From contig NZ_BMTU01000004.1 of assembly GCF_014649835.1 (NCBI RefSeq), positions 62,001 through 126,000 on the forward strand: a DNA stretch of 64,000 nucleotides, written 5' to 3'. The stretch is from Streptomyces pilosus. GTDB lineage: Bacteria > Actinomycetota > Actinomycetes > Streptomycetales > Streptomycetaceae. The notes beneath the pieces are model-generated. The model saw only the letters and a program-made list of their open reading frames with translations. It was not told the DNA's origin and ran no database searches. The first letter of the stretch is position 1; each line of letters begins with the position of its first letter. The position numbers and the translations under genes are program-made. Of the stretch, positions 1-8,314 are shown in pieces.

Positions 1-798
1 GACCGGCACCGCACGCCCGACGAACGCGACCGGCTGCTGCGCCGTCTGGAGCAGGACCTGGCCGACGGGCTGCGGACCGGCGGCGGGGACGAGCCGGTGG
101 TCCGGGCCGTGGCCGACACCGCCCGCCGGTACGACATCGAGCACGAGCTGTTCGCCGACTTCCTGGCGTCGATGCGGGCCGACCTGACCGTCACCGACTA
201 CCCCACCTACGCCGACCTGCTGGGCTATGTGCGCGGTTCGGCCGAGGTGATCGGCCTGCAGATGCTGCCCGTGCTGGGCACGGTCGTGCCCCGGGAGGAG
301 GCGGCGCCGCACGCGGCGGCCCTCGGTGTGGCCTTCCAGCTCACCAACTTCCTGCGGGACGTGGGCGAGGACCTCGACCGCGGCCGTGTCTACCTGCCCG
401 GGGACCTGCTCGCCGCCCACGGCGTGGACCGGCCGCTCCTGGAGTGGAGCCGGCGCACCGGGCGCCACGACCCCCGGATCCGCGCGGCCTTCGTCGCGGC
501 GGACGCCATGACGAGGGAGGTGTACCGGGAGGCGGAGCCGGGCATCGCCATGCTCGATCCGCGGGTACGTCCCTGCATCCGCACCGCGTTCACCCTGTAC
601 GGCGGCATCCTCGACGCGGTCGCGGCGCAGGACTACACCGTGCTGCACCGCCGCGCGGTGGTGTCCCGCCGGCGCCGGGCGGCGACGGCGGCGGCCGGTG
701 CGCTGGGTGTGGCCGCCGCCCGGTGGGACGCCCGCGCCCCGCGCCGGACGGCGGCGGCGCCCGGGCCCGTGGTGCCGCGGAAGGGGACGGTGCGATGA
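1..798 (+). CDS. crtB: Phytoene synthase, C-terminal part (cut by window start)
   Basis: The reading frame is open from base 1, so the N-terminus lies outside the window; about 265 residues are visible. It should condense two geranylgeranyl diphosphates to phytoene, the first committed carotenoid step. The second Asp-rich signature of squalene/phytoene synthases is present ([14 protein letters not shown], about residues 119-132 of the visible part), and [10 protein letters not shown] is the conserved helix before it. The C-terminal 40 residues are an Arg/Ala-rich tail typical of actinomycete CrtB. Its TGA overlaps the ATG of the next gene (ATGA), so the two are translationally coupled. By analogy with the Streptomyces crtEIBV operon, crtE and crtI should lie just before this window. 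Confidence 0.95.
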   Translation, partial: DRHRTPDERDRLLRRLEQDLADGLRTGGGDEPVVRAVADTARRYDIEHELFADFLASMRADLTVTDYPTYADLLGYVRGSAEVIGLQMLPVLGTVVPREEAAPHAAALGVAFQLTNFLRDVGEDLDRGRVYLPGDLLAAHGVDRPLLEWSRRTGRHDPRIRAAFVAADAMTREVYREAEPGIAMLDPRVRPCIRTAFTLYGGILDAVAAQDYTVLHRRAVVSRRRRAATAAAGALGVAAARWDARAPRRTAAAPGPVVPRKGTVR

Positions 799-1805
799 GC
801 GGGCGACGGGGCGGGGCCCGCTGGACCCCGCCGTTGCGGCGCCGGCGTTCCGGCCCGGACTGGGCGACGCAGACGCCGACCTGGCGCCAGGCCCGGCCGG
901 CGCTGATCGCGGAGGCGCTCAAGCGCGCGTCCGCCCGCCCGTCGGGCAACTGGTTCGTGGTCGGCGCGTCCCGCGGCATCCGCGCCGCGGGGGGCCCGTA
1001 CGGCAGGACGGTCGGGGGCACGGAGGTCGTGCTGTGGCGCTCCGACACCGGTGAGCTGCGCGCGGGACCGGGCGTGTGCCCGCATCTCGGCGCTCCCCTG
1101 CGGGACAGCCGGGTGGTGTGCGGCACGCTGGTCTGCCACTGGCACGGACTGGCCCTGGACGGCTCGCCGTACGCCGGATGGCAGCCGTTCCCGGTGCACG
1201 ACGACGGCGTGCTGGTCTGGGTACGGCTGGACGAGGTGGGCGGCGAGGAACCCACCAGGAGTCCCGTGGTGCCCCCGCGGCCCGCGGCGGGCAGCGGGGT
1301 GGACGCCGTGTACACCGGGGTGGGGCGGTGTGAGCCGCAGGACGTGGTGGCCAACCGGCTCGATCCGTGGCACGGCTCGTGGTTCCACCCCTACTCGTTC
1401 GTCGACCTGACGGTGGCGCGCGAACCCGAGGGGGAGGAGGACGACGCCTTCGTCGTCGACGTCTCCTTCCGGGTGGCCGGGCGTCTCGTGGTGCCGGTGC
1501 GGGCCGAGTTCACCGCGCCGGAGCCGCGCACGGTCGTCATGCGCATCACCGACGGCGAGGGGGAGACGTCGGTGGTGGAGACCCACGCGACGCCGTTGAC
1601 CGGTGCGGGCGCGGAACGGCCGAGGACTGCCGTGGTCGAGGCGGTCGTCGCCGCCTCCGGCCGGCGCGGCTTCGCCCTGGCCCGGTTCGCTGCCCCCGCG
1701 CTGCGCCCGCTGATGCGCCGGACGGCCGGGCGCCTGTGGCGCGACGACCTGGCCTACGCCGAGCGCCGCTGGGAGCTGCGCAGCACCGGACGCTTCCCCG
1801 GCTGA
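795..1805 (+). CDS. Rieske [2Fe-2S] protein with DUF5914 domain, in the crtV position of the carotenoid operon
   Basis: 336 residues, starting at the ATG that overlaps the crtB stop. A Rieske centre is visible: CPHLGAPL near residue 94 and CHWHGL near residue 114 give the Cys-x-His / Cys-x-x-His ligand pairs. The C-terminal 200 residues match the DUF5914 type found in Streptomyces carotenoid clusters; it has a conserved [13 protein letters not shown] stretch that may be a metal-binding catalytic region, as in Rieske oxygenases, but I cannot prove a reaction. Its place downstream of crtB corresponds to the gene called crtV in other Streptomyces. Oxidative tailoring of the carotenoid ring or end group is an inference. 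Confidence 0.85.
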   Translation: MSGRRGGARWTPPLRRRRSGPDWATQTPTWRQARPALIAEALKRASARPSGNWFVVGASRGIRAAGGPYGRTVGGTEVVLWRSDTGELRAGPGVCPHLGAPLRDSRVVCGTLVCHWHGLALDGSPYAGWQPFPVHDDGVLVWVRLDEVGGEEPTRSPVVPPRPAAGSGVDAVYTGVGRCEPQDVVANRLDPWHGSWFHPYSFVDLTVAREPEGEEDDAFVVDVSFRVAGRLVVPVRAEFTAPEPRTVVMRITDGEGETSVVETHATPLTGAGAERPRTAVVEAVVAASGRRGFALARFAAPALRPLMRRTAGRLWRDDLAYAERRWELRSTGRFPG

Positions 1806-1826
1806 TCCGCGCGGCCCGGGACCCGC

Positions 1827-1860
1827 GGCCCGGCGGCACCCGGTGGGGTGCGGCCGGGCC
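1827..1860. terminator. Bidirectional hairpin between the convergent crt operons
   Basis: Two 15-base arms (1827-1841 and 1846-1860) pair with only a local GC/CG swap around a 4-base loop. The hairpin lies in the 75-bp space between the Rieske gene and crtU, which end tail to tail. Confidence 0.6.
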
Positions 1861-1880
1861 GCCGCCGGTCAGCGGGCCGG

Positions 1881-3449
1881 TCAGCGGGGAGAACGGTCAC
1901 CGGCGAGCGCCCCGAGCGCGCGGAGCACCGGCGAACGGCCGGCCCGCGGCACGGTCCACAGCACCTGTCCCCGTACGCCCCGGTCGCCGAGGAGGGCGTT
2001 GGCCGCGAGGAAGCCGGTGGTGGCGGCCCGTTCCATGAGGGCGACCGGCAGGTCGCAGCGGATCGCGTCACCGGCCAGGACCAGCCACGGGTGCGGAGTG
2101 CGCACGGTGGGGCGCCGGGCGTGCGACCCGACCGGGAAGAGCGGGCAGTCCGCGCGCCACTCGTGCCGTGCGTCGACCACCCGCGCGTCCACGGTCTCCG
2201 GGTAGATCCGGTGCAGCCGGTCGACGAGCATGTCCTGCACCCGCTTGCGTTCCGCCCCGGGATCCACGGCGTAGGCGTGCAGCTCCACCACCGAGCCGCC
2301 GGTGCGGGCCGCCCAGCGCGCGGCCTCGCCCTCGTACCGCTCCAGGACGCTGATGTTGTCCAGGCCGTCGTAGCCGCTGGTGCCGAGGAAGCCGTGGCGG
2401 TCGGAGCGGACCGGGCGGTCCAGCCAGAGCCGGGAGACGAGGAACGGCGGGGCGGTGCGCAGGGCCGCGACGTCCTCGCGCCAGGCGGAGGTGCCCAGGG
2501 CGGGTGAGGCGTCGACGATCCGGCGCAGCCCCCCGGTGTCGGCGGCGAGCACCACCGCCTGGTGGCGGTCGGCGCCCGCCCCGGTGCGCACCTCCGCTCC
2601 CCCGCCGTCCAGCGGGGTGATCTCCCGGATCTCCGTCCCGGTGCGGACGTCGGCGCCGAGACGCCGGAGGTAGTCGCCGAGCGGCTCCCAGAGCGCCTGG
2701 GGGAAGGGCTCGTCCGGTACGTCGAAGAGCAGTCCCTCGGACGATCCGAGGAAGTAGATGTGGAACATCAGCAGCAGTTCGGCGGCGGACAGTTCGCGCG
2801 GGTCGGCGAAGAAGCTGCGCGAGAACACCTCGAAGGCGAGGTGGTGCGCGGCTTCGGGGAAGCGCACCCGCTCCAGGAAGTCGGTGGCGGAGACGTCGTC
2901 GAAGCGTTCGTACACCTCGGGCACGCGCACGTCGAGGAGCGGCAGCGCCGCCCGGGCGTCCAGGGCAGCGAGGTCCCGCCAGCCGAAGGTGGGGCTCAGG
3001 GCGACGAATCCGAGGGCGCTGAACGGCGGGGTCCGCGGGACGCGGGCGAAGCTGTCGGTCAGGCCCCCGCTGTGCCGCAGGGGGTAGTCGGGCATCGCGG
3101 TGAGCCGGGCGAGGGCGGGGTCGGTGCGGCGGAGCAGGCCGCGGAGGTTGTAGTACTGCCGGAAGAAGGCGTGGAAGCCGCGGGTCATGGTGACCGGCGA
3201 GCCGTCCGTGAGCCGGGTGGGGTGGCCGGCGAGCCGGCCGCCGAGGGACTCCTCCCGCTCGTAGAGGGTGACGCGGGCGCCGCGCTCGGCCAGCAGGGTG
3301 GCCGCGGCCAGACCGGCGATGCCGCCACCGACCACGCCGACGGACGGTTCCTCGCCGCGCCGGAACCGGGGCCCGCCGGGCGGGGGTGGGAGGATCTCGG
3401 CCCTGCGGTCGCGGCCCCGCCGCGCGGCTCCGCCGCCACGGGTGCTCAC
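1881..3449 (-). CDS. crtU: Carotenoid desaturase/methyltransferase CrtU (isorenieratene synthase type)
   Basis: 522 residues, close to the usual CrtU length. A Rossmann FAD site GVVGGGIAGLAAATLLAERG begins near residue 37, followed by the E/R-rich LYEREESLGGR. The stretch TRGFHAFFRQYYNLR near residue 90 is characteristic of isorenieratene synthases rather than of CrtI phytoene desaturases, and a typical C-terminal FAD-binding segment (LVLAGDAIRCDLP) is present. The family turns beta-ionone rings of beta-carotene into aromatic phi-rings by desaturation and methyl shift, giving isorenieratene. The GTG start overlaps the stop of the preceding short ORF (GTGA), so translation is coupled. Membrane-associated, FAD-dependent. 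Confidence 0.9.
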   Translation of the reverse strand: MSTRGGGAARRGRDRRAEILPPPPGGPRFRRGEEPSVGVVGGGIAGLAAATLLAERGARVTLYEREESLGGRLAGHPTRLTDGSPVTMTRGFHAFFRQYYNLRGLLRRTDPALARLTAMPDYPLRHSGGLTDSFARVPRTPPFSALGFVALSPTFGWRDLAALDARAALPLLDVRVPEVYERFDDVSATDFLERVRFPEAAHHLAFEVFSRSFFADPRELSAAELLLMFHIYFLGSSEGLLFDVPDEPFPQALWEPLGDYLRRLGADVRTGTEIREITPLDGGGAEVRTGAGADRHQAVVLAADTGGLRRIVDASPALGTSAWREDVAALRTAPPFLVSRLWLDRPVRSDRHGFLGTSGYDGLDNISVLERYEGEAARWAARTGGSVVELHAYAVDPGAERKRVQDMLVDRLHRIYPETVDARVVDARHEWRADCPLFPVGSHARRPTVRTPHPWLVLAGDAIRCDLPVALMERAATTGFLAANALLGDRGVRGQVLWTVPRAGRSPVLRALGALAGDRSPR

Positions 3450-3778
3450 CGGCCGTACCCCTCGGCGGTGAGGGAGGGGCCGTGGGCGGCGCGGACGGCC
3501 CCCGGCTGCCGTCCGGCGACGGCGGCCGGGCCCGGAAGGGTCACGGGCGACGGGTCCGGAAGGGGCACGGGCGACGGGTCCGGTCCAGGGCGTGCGGGGC
3601 GCCGCGTGCCCACCGGGGCGTCCACGGCCGTGACGCGGGTCCGGGGCACGGCCGCGGGACGCGGTCCGGCCCCGGCGGCGCGCCCGGGGCCGGGGCCGTG
3701 CGGACCGGCCGGCCGGGAGGGGCGGGCCGGGCCCGGAGGGCCGCCGGTGCGGGGGGCGTGGGCGCGGGGGAGGGTCAT
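3446..3778 (-). CDS. Low-complexity 110-residue ORF in the crtT position
   Basis: The ORF starts at an ATG overlapping the crtY stop (ATGA) and ends at a TGA overlapping the crtU GTG start, so it is coupled on both sides and probably translated. In other Streptomyces this slot holds crtT, a SAM-dependent methyltransferase of roughly 240-300 residues. Here the product is only 110 residues, Pro/Arg/Ala/Gly-rich, with no GxGxG-type SAM motif. It contains a DNA repeat (gacgggtccgg units near 3548-3582) giving PDPSPVPLP then PDPSPVTLP. I read it as either a collapsed crtT that kept only the coupling frame, or a spacer ORF. No function can be assigned. Confidence 0.55.
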   Translation of the reverse strand: MTLPRAHAPRTGGPPGPARPSRPAGPHGPGPGRAAGAGPRPAAVPRTRVTAVDAPVGTRRPARPGPDPSPVPLPDPSPVTLPGPAAVAGRQPGAVRAAHGPSLTAEGYGR

Positions 3779-5034
3779 CGGTGGTTCTCTCCGTTTCGAG
3801 CGGGGGGCCGGGAGCGGCGGGGCAGGAAGGGGACTTCGACCGCCGTGCGGAGCATGGGCAGCATGGGCGTGCGCAGTCCGATGCCCCACTCCTCCAGCGG
3901 TGTGGTGGTGCCGTCGAGGAAGCGCAGCAGACGCCGGGGCGGGACGCGGCGGAACAGGCCGGTGAAGAAGTCCGGTCCGTCGATCCGCCCGGTGTCCAGG
4001 GCGCGCAGCAGGACCGCGTCCATGGCCAGGGCCCGCCGCCCGTGGGGGGCGGGAAGCGCCCCGCGCCCCTCGCGCAGGGCGGCGGCGACGGCCCGGCTCT
4101 GCCGCTGCACCGCGGCGAAGGTGTAGCCGGTGGACGGACGGGTCGCGCCGCCCGCGGTCCCGATGCGGAAGACGGCCTTCCCCGCCCGGCGCGGGAAGCG
4201 GGCGTCGGTCATGGGGATGACGCCCTGCTCCGTCCGTTCCACGGTGAGCGCGCCGAGCCCGAGGACGTCGCGGCAGTAGTGGCCGAGCGCCGCCTCGTAG
4301 GCGTCGGTGGTCAGGACGGTGCGCGAGAACTCGGTGTACTCCACCAGCGCCCGGTCCGGGGCCAGCGGCAGGACGTAGCCGAAGGCGAGCCCGTGCGCGG
4401 GCTGGGGCACCCGGAAGTCCATCAGGTCGGCGACCCGGGGATCGAACCGTTCGGTGTCGGTGCGCACGAACCAGCCGCGGAAGTGCTGGAGCAGCTGGGT
4501 GCGGGCCGGTGGCAGGCCGCGCGGCGGCCGCGAGTCGAACACGTGCCGGGCGCGCAGGTGCAGCGGCCGGCCCGTGGGCAGCGTGCACCGGACCACCGCG
4601 CCCCCGGGCACGTCGTCCACCGAGTCCGCCGTCGCCCGCAGGAGACGGCCGCCCGGGGAACGGTCCAGCAGCGCGTGGACGTGCCCTTCGAACGCGGTGG
4701 AGCGCACCATGCGGTAGGTGAACGGGGCGGGGTCGACGGTGACCGCCCGGCCGTCGGCACCGTGGACGCGCAGCACGGGCCAGGAGGCGCAGACGACCTC
4801 GTCGAGGTCCCCGCCGCCCCGGTCCCAGTAGCACCAGGTCCGTTCGGCGGGGCGCAGCGGTCCGTCCGGCGGCTCGACCACGGTCACGGTGAGCGCGTCC
4901 GTCCCGGTCAGCCGGTGCGCGAGGCTCAGGCCTGCCGCGCCGCCGCCGAGGACGACCACGTCGGACTCCTCGGTCGCCGGCTCCGGCTCCGGCTCCGGGT
5001 CCGCCGCTCGGCGCTCAGGGCCGCTCACTTCCAC
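3775..5034 (-). CDS. crtY: Lycopene cyclase, CrtY type
   Basis: 419 residues with a GTG start. An N-terminal dinucleotide site DVVVLGGGAAGLSLAHRL begins near residue 25, after an acidic PEPEPEPATEE spacer. The body matches bacterial CrtY/CrtL flavoprotein cyclases, including RPSTGYTFAAVQRQ near residue 299 and the C-terminal region around FFTGLFRRVPP. It should cyclise both ends of lycopene to make beta-carotene, the substrate for CrtU. First gene of the crtY-(crtT position)-crtU unit, 64 bp after litQ on the same strand, so read-through from litRQ is possible. In S. coelicolor the orthologous unit is light-induced through LitS. Confidence 0.92.
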   Translation of the reverse strand: MEVSGPERRAADPEPEPEPATEESDVVVLGGGAAGLSLAHRLTGTDALTVTVVEPPDGPLRPAERTWCYWDRGGGDLDEVVCASWPVLRVHGADGRAVTVDPAPFTYRMVRSTAFEGHVHALLDRSPGGRLLRATADSVDDVPGGAVVRCTLPTGRPLHLRARHVFDSRPPRGLPPARTQLLQHFRGWFVRTDTERFDPRVADLMDFRVPQPAHGLAFGYVLPLAPDRALVEYTEFSRTVLTTDAYEAALGHYCRDVLGLGALTVERTEQGVIPMTDARFPRRAGKAVFRIGTAGGATRPSTGYTFAAVQRQSRAVAAALREGRGALPAPHGRRALAMDAVLLRALDTGRIDGPDFFTGLFRRVPPRRLLRFLDGTTTPLEEWGIGLRTPMLPMLRTAVEVPFLPRRSRPPARNGENHR

Positions 5035-5098
5035 GCTGCACTCCGGGGAGGGGTCGACGGGGCACTTCGGGTCGTCACTGCTTCGGGCCGACGGCCCG

Positions 5099-6385
5099 TC
5101 ATGGATGCGCGGCGCGGTGACCGGTGCCGTGCTGTGCTCCCGGCCGTCCCAGGTCGGCGAGGACCTCCCGTGCGGCGCGGGTGCCCGACGCCAGGGCGCC
5201 CTGCACCGATCCGGTCGCCCTGTGGTCCCCGCACACGTACCGGCCGGGGCCGAAGCGGGTGGTGCGGCTCAGCGGCCAGGGCGGGAGCATCGCCGGGAGC
5301 GCGCCCTCGACGGTGTGCGCGGCGACCTGGCTCCAGCCGCTCGTGTCGGTGCCGTACAGGTCGGCCAGCCGGCGGCGCACCCGGTCCGCCGTGCCGGGCA
5401 GGTCCTCGCCCAGGACCGAGGTGGACACCAGAGCGGTGCCGCGCGGCGCGTAGGTGGGGGCGACCTCGCTGAGCACACAGGTGTTCAGGACCGCCCGGGT
5501 GCTGTCCGTCATCAGGGTCGGCTCCGCCAGCGGGGTGCGGTCCGTCGCGTGGTGGTAGGTGGTGACGGTGCGTCCGTCCGGGACGGGCAGGCCCGGCAGC
5601 AGGCGGCCCGCGGTCGCCGCGTCCGTGGCGACCACCACGGCGCCGGCCGCCAGCTCGCTGCCGTCCCCCAGCAGCACTCCCGCGTCGGTGACTTCGGCGA
5701 CGGGCGTCTCCGGCCGCAGGACGCCGTCGGGCAGGTCGCCGGCGATGCGGGCGGGGACCGCGCCGATGCCCGCGGCGGGCAGGCACAGGGTTCCGCGGGC
5801 CATGGTCCGCCACACCAGGTGGAAGAAGCGCGCGGACGTCTCCAGACGGTCCTCGAGGAAGACCCCGGACAGGAACGGCCGCAGGACCCGCTCGATCACC
5901 TCGTCCGACAGGAGGGCACGGGACAGGGCCGCGGACGTCGGGCCGTCGGCGCGGCGTTTCAGAACGTCCGCGGGCGGCACCACGTCACGGGCGGTGAGCA
6001 CGGCCAGCGCGGCCAGGTCACGGGCCGTCAGCCCCTTCCCCGGCAGCAGCGCGCGTGCCGCGCCGGGACTCCGGGTCGGGTCGGCGAGGCGCAGCGGCCC
6101 GCCCGGCGTGTGGGCGACCACGCCGGCGGTGAACGGCCGCAGACGCAGGCTTCTCAGGTCCAGGCGCCGTTTCACCTGCGGATAGGCGGTGTTGAAGACC
6201 TGGAAGCCGCGGTCCAGCAGGAACCCGTCCCGCCGGTCGGTGCGCATCCGGCCGCCCGGCCGGTCGGATCCCTCCAGCAGGGTCACCCGCAGTCCGGCGC
6301 GGCACAGGTCCAGCGCACAGGCCAGGCCGGCCAGGCCCGCGCCGACCACGACGGCGTCCGGTGTCCGGCGGTGTGCGTGGGTCAT
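5099..6385 (-). CDS. litQ: FAD/NAD(P)-dependent amine-oxidase-like oxidoreductase, LitQ type
   Basis: 428 residues. The ATG at 6385 is chosen because AGGAGG sits 6 bases upstream. The Rossmann site DAVVVGAGLAGLACALDLCRAG begins near residue 10, followed by LLEGSDRPGGRMRTD, the classical flavin-binding pattern of the amine oxidase/phytoene desaturase superfamily. A C-terminal FAD segment (RYVCGDHRATGSVQGALASG) completes it. Its place directly downstream of litR matches litQ of the S. coelicolor litQR operon, annotated there as an oxidoreductase. The substrate is unknown; carotenoid or protoporphyrinogen-like molecules are possible. Confidence 0.75.
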   Translation of the reverse strand: MTHAHRRTPDAVVVGAGLAGLACALDLCRAGLRVTLLEGSDRPGGRMRTDRRDGFLLDRGFQVFNTAYPQVKRRLDLRSLRLRPFTAGVVAHTPGGPLRLADPTRSPGAARALLPGKGLTARDLAALAVLTARDVVPPADVLKRRADGPTSAALSRALLSDEVIERVLRPFLSGVFLEDRLETSARFFHLVWRTMARGTLCLPAAGIGAVPARIAGDLPDGVLRPETPVAEVTDAGVLLGDGSELAAGAVVVATDAATAGRLLPGLPVPDGRTVTTYHHATDRTPLAEPTLMTDSTRAVLNTCVLSEVAPTYAPRGTALVSTSVLGEDLPGTADRVRRRLADLYGTDTSGWSQVAAHTVEGALPAMLPPWPLSRTTRFGPGRYVCGDHRATGSVQGALASGTRAAREVLADLGRPGAQHGTGHRAAHP

Positions 6386-6494
6386 GCTGCTCCTCCTTCG
6401 GCGGCGGACCGCGGACGGGGACCGCCGGCCCAGCGGACCACGTTCCCCGGTCCGATGCCAGGCACCACGACCGGGTGCCCCGGACGACGGCGTC

Positions 6495-7496
6495 TCACCG
6501 GGCGACGACCGACTCCAGGGCGGTGACGGCCTCGGCGAGACCCGCGGGGCGCGCCACGCCGGCCACCGCCCGCCCCGCCCAGCCCGGGCCGAGGGTGAGG
6601 ACGACCGGTTTGCGACGGGCCCCGCGCACCCCCCACTCCATGCCCGCCACGTGCTGGGCCAGCGGCCCGCTGGCGGTGGTGCGGGACTGGGCCCACAGCC
6701 CCACGGCGGCCGGTCCGGTCCTGCGCACCGCCGCGACGAGCGACTCGACCGGCAGGGCCCCACCGAACATCCGTACCGGGATGCCCCGTTCCGTCAGTGC
6801 GGCGGACAGCACCTCCAGCGCGAGCGTGTGCGTCTCCCCCGGTACGCAGGCGAGCACCGTGGTGGCGCCGGGGCGGTCGGCGACCGTGTCGGGCGCGACG
6901 CGGCGCAGCGCGCCGGAGACGTGCCAGGACAGGAAGTGCTCGACCTCGACGTACTTCTCGCCCGACGTCTCCCACTTGCGGCCGACGGCCTGCAGCGTGG
7001 GCACGATCACCTCGGTCCAGGCGGCGACCAGCCCGTGTTCGGTGATCGCGTCGAGCAGCAGCCGGTCCAGTGCGGCGGCGTCGAGCCGCAGGGCCGCGCG
7101 GGCGATGCCCTTGCACTCCTGGCGCGCGTCACCGAGCCGGAGCCCGCTGCCCGCCCGGCTGCGGGCCGGCGGACGCCGTGGCGTGACGGCCCGCGGACGG
7201 TCCGGTGCCGCCCCGGCCGGCTCCTCGCTGCGGGCCAGGCGCGCGGCCTCGGCCGGCGGGAGCCCGGTCGCCGTCAGCGCGCACATCCGCTCCAGGCGCG
7301 CCACGTCCGCCGCGGTCCAGCGCCGGTGCCGGCCGCCGGTGTGCGCGTCGGGGCCCAGCCCGTAGCGGCGGTCCCACGTGCGGACCGTGGTGGGGGCCAC
7401 GCCCAGGCGCCTGGCGACCTCCCCGGTGGTCAGCCCGCCGCCCGGCGGGGTGTCCCCGCCGTCCTGGAGCCCGGTGCTCTCCGTCATCTCGCTCAT
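6495..7496 (-). CDS. litR: MerR-family, B12-binding light-responsive regulator LitR
   Basis: 333 residues from the ATG at 7496 (a second ATG at 7487 is possible). The MerR winged helix is LTTGEVARRLGVAPTTVRTWDRRYGL at about residues 22-47. The C-terminal half is a CarH/LitR cobalamin-binding module: a Trp followed by VEVEH in GRKWETSGEKYVEVEHF, and GETH in VPGETHTLALEVL, which aligns with the GEAH lower-axial His of Thermus CarH. Retention of these residues supports adenosylcobalamin binding, with light breaking the Co-C bond and releasing repression. Divergent from litS with a long palindrome between them. 109 bp separate it from litQ. Confidence 0.88.
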   Translation of the reverse strand: MSEMTESTGLQDGGDTPPGGGLTTGEVARRLGVAPTTVRTWDRRYGLGPDAHTGGRHRRWTAADVARLERMCALTATGLPPAEAARLARSEEPAGAAPDRPRAVTPRRPPARSRAGSGLRLGDARQECKGIARAALRLDAAALDRLLLDAITEHGLVAAWTEVIVPTLQAVGRKWETSGEKYVEVEHFLSWHVSGALRRVAPDTVADRPGATTVLACVPGETHTLALEVLSAALTERGIPVRMFGGALPVESLVAAVRRTGPAAVGLWAQSRTTASGPLAQHVAGMEWGVRGARRKPVVLTLGPGWAGRAVAGVARPAGLAEAVTALESVVAR

Positions 7497-7504
7497 GACC
7501 CCAC

Positions 7505-7555
7505 TGTACGACGCACAAACGACGCATGTTGTCTGCGTCGTTTGTGCGTCCAACA
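7505..7555. promoter_or_regulatory. Long palindromic operator between litR and litS
   Basis: Two perfect 17-base arms, GACGCACAAACGACGCA at 7510-7526 and its exact complement at 7534-7550, flank a 7-base centre. After two mismatched positions the symmetry resumes with TGT at 7505-7507 and ACA at 7553-7555. Each arm itself contains the repeated unit ACGCA/ACGACGCA. It lies 9 bp from the litR start and 35 bp from the litS start, so a protein bound here would block both promoters. LitR is the obvious candidate binder; that is an inference. Confidence 0.75.
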
Positions 7556-7589
7556 CTGGACGCACGCCCTCGGCAGGAGGAGTCAGGCC

Positions 7590-8198
7590 ATGAGCACCCA
7601 TACGCGACCCACCACCGCCCTTGTCCCACCCGTGGAGGAGACCCGGTACGAGGAGGAACTGGCCCGGGGACTCGTCGCCGCCGACGAGGAGGCGTTCGCC
7701 GCGATCTACCGGCGCTGGGGCTCACTCGTGCACACCATGGCCGCCCGGTCCCTCGGTGACGCCCACGAGGCGGACGACGTGACCCAGCAGGTCTTCATCG
7801 GCGCCTGGCGCGGACGGCACGGGTTCCGCCCCGAGCGGGGCCCGCTCGGCGCCTGGCTGGTCGGCATCACCCGCCGCAAGATCGTCGACGCGCTGGCGGC
7901 CCGGACCAGGCGCCTCTCCCTCGCCGACTCGGCCGCCCAGGGCACCGCACCCGCCGGACCGGCCCCGGGGGCACCCGACGAGGTGCTGGACCGGGTGCTG
8001 GTCGTCCAGGCCCTGTCCCGGCTGCCGCACGCCCAGCGCGAGGTGCTGTGCATGGCGTTCTACGAGGACCTGACCCAGGCCCAGATCGCGGAGCGCACCG
8101 GCGTACCGCTGGGAACCGTCAAGAGTCACGCCCGCCGCGGTCTGCACCGGCTGCGCCGGGTGATCGAACAGGGCCGGGCGACGGACGCGGCCGCGTGA
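7590..8198 (+). CDS. litS: ECF RNA polymerase sigma factor LitS
   Basis: 202 residues. The start follows a perfect AGGAGG at 7575-7580. Region 2 is recognisable (EEAFAAIYRRWGSLVHTMAARSLGD, then EADDVTQQVFIGAW) and region 4 is SRLPHAQREVLCMAFYEDLTQAQIAERTGVPLGTVKSHARRGLHRLRR, the typical ECF helix-turn-helix. A 30-residue Ala/Pro/Gly linker joins the two. It is divergent from litR, as in the S. coelicolor litQR/litSAB arrangement, where this sigma factor drives light-induced crt transcription. Its own expression is probably held down by LitR at the shared palindrome. Confidence 0.9.
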   Translation: MSTHTRPTTALVPPVEETRYEEELARGLVAADEEAFAAIYRRWGSLVHTMAARSLGDAHEADDVTQQVFIGAWRGRHGFRPERGPLGAWLVGITRRKIVDALAARTRRLSLADSAAQGTAPAGPAPGAPDEVLDRVLVVQALSRLPHAQREVLCMAFYEDLTQAQIAERTGVPLGTVKSHARRGLHRLRRVIEQGRATDAAA

Positions 8199-8314
8199 CC
8201 ATGCCGGGGAAGCCGAGGAATTCGTGCCCCGGGCGCATCCGCCGCACCCGCCGGCCAGGAAACAGGACCGAGACTCCGCAGCGTGCGAAGACTCCTTCGA
8301 AAGGGATGATCCCC

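Noticed and set aside
2562..3965. Long + strand frames across crtU and crtY
   Set aside because: They translate to Gly/Arg/Ala-rich sequence with no family resemblance, while the opposite strand encodes clear carotenoid enzymes.
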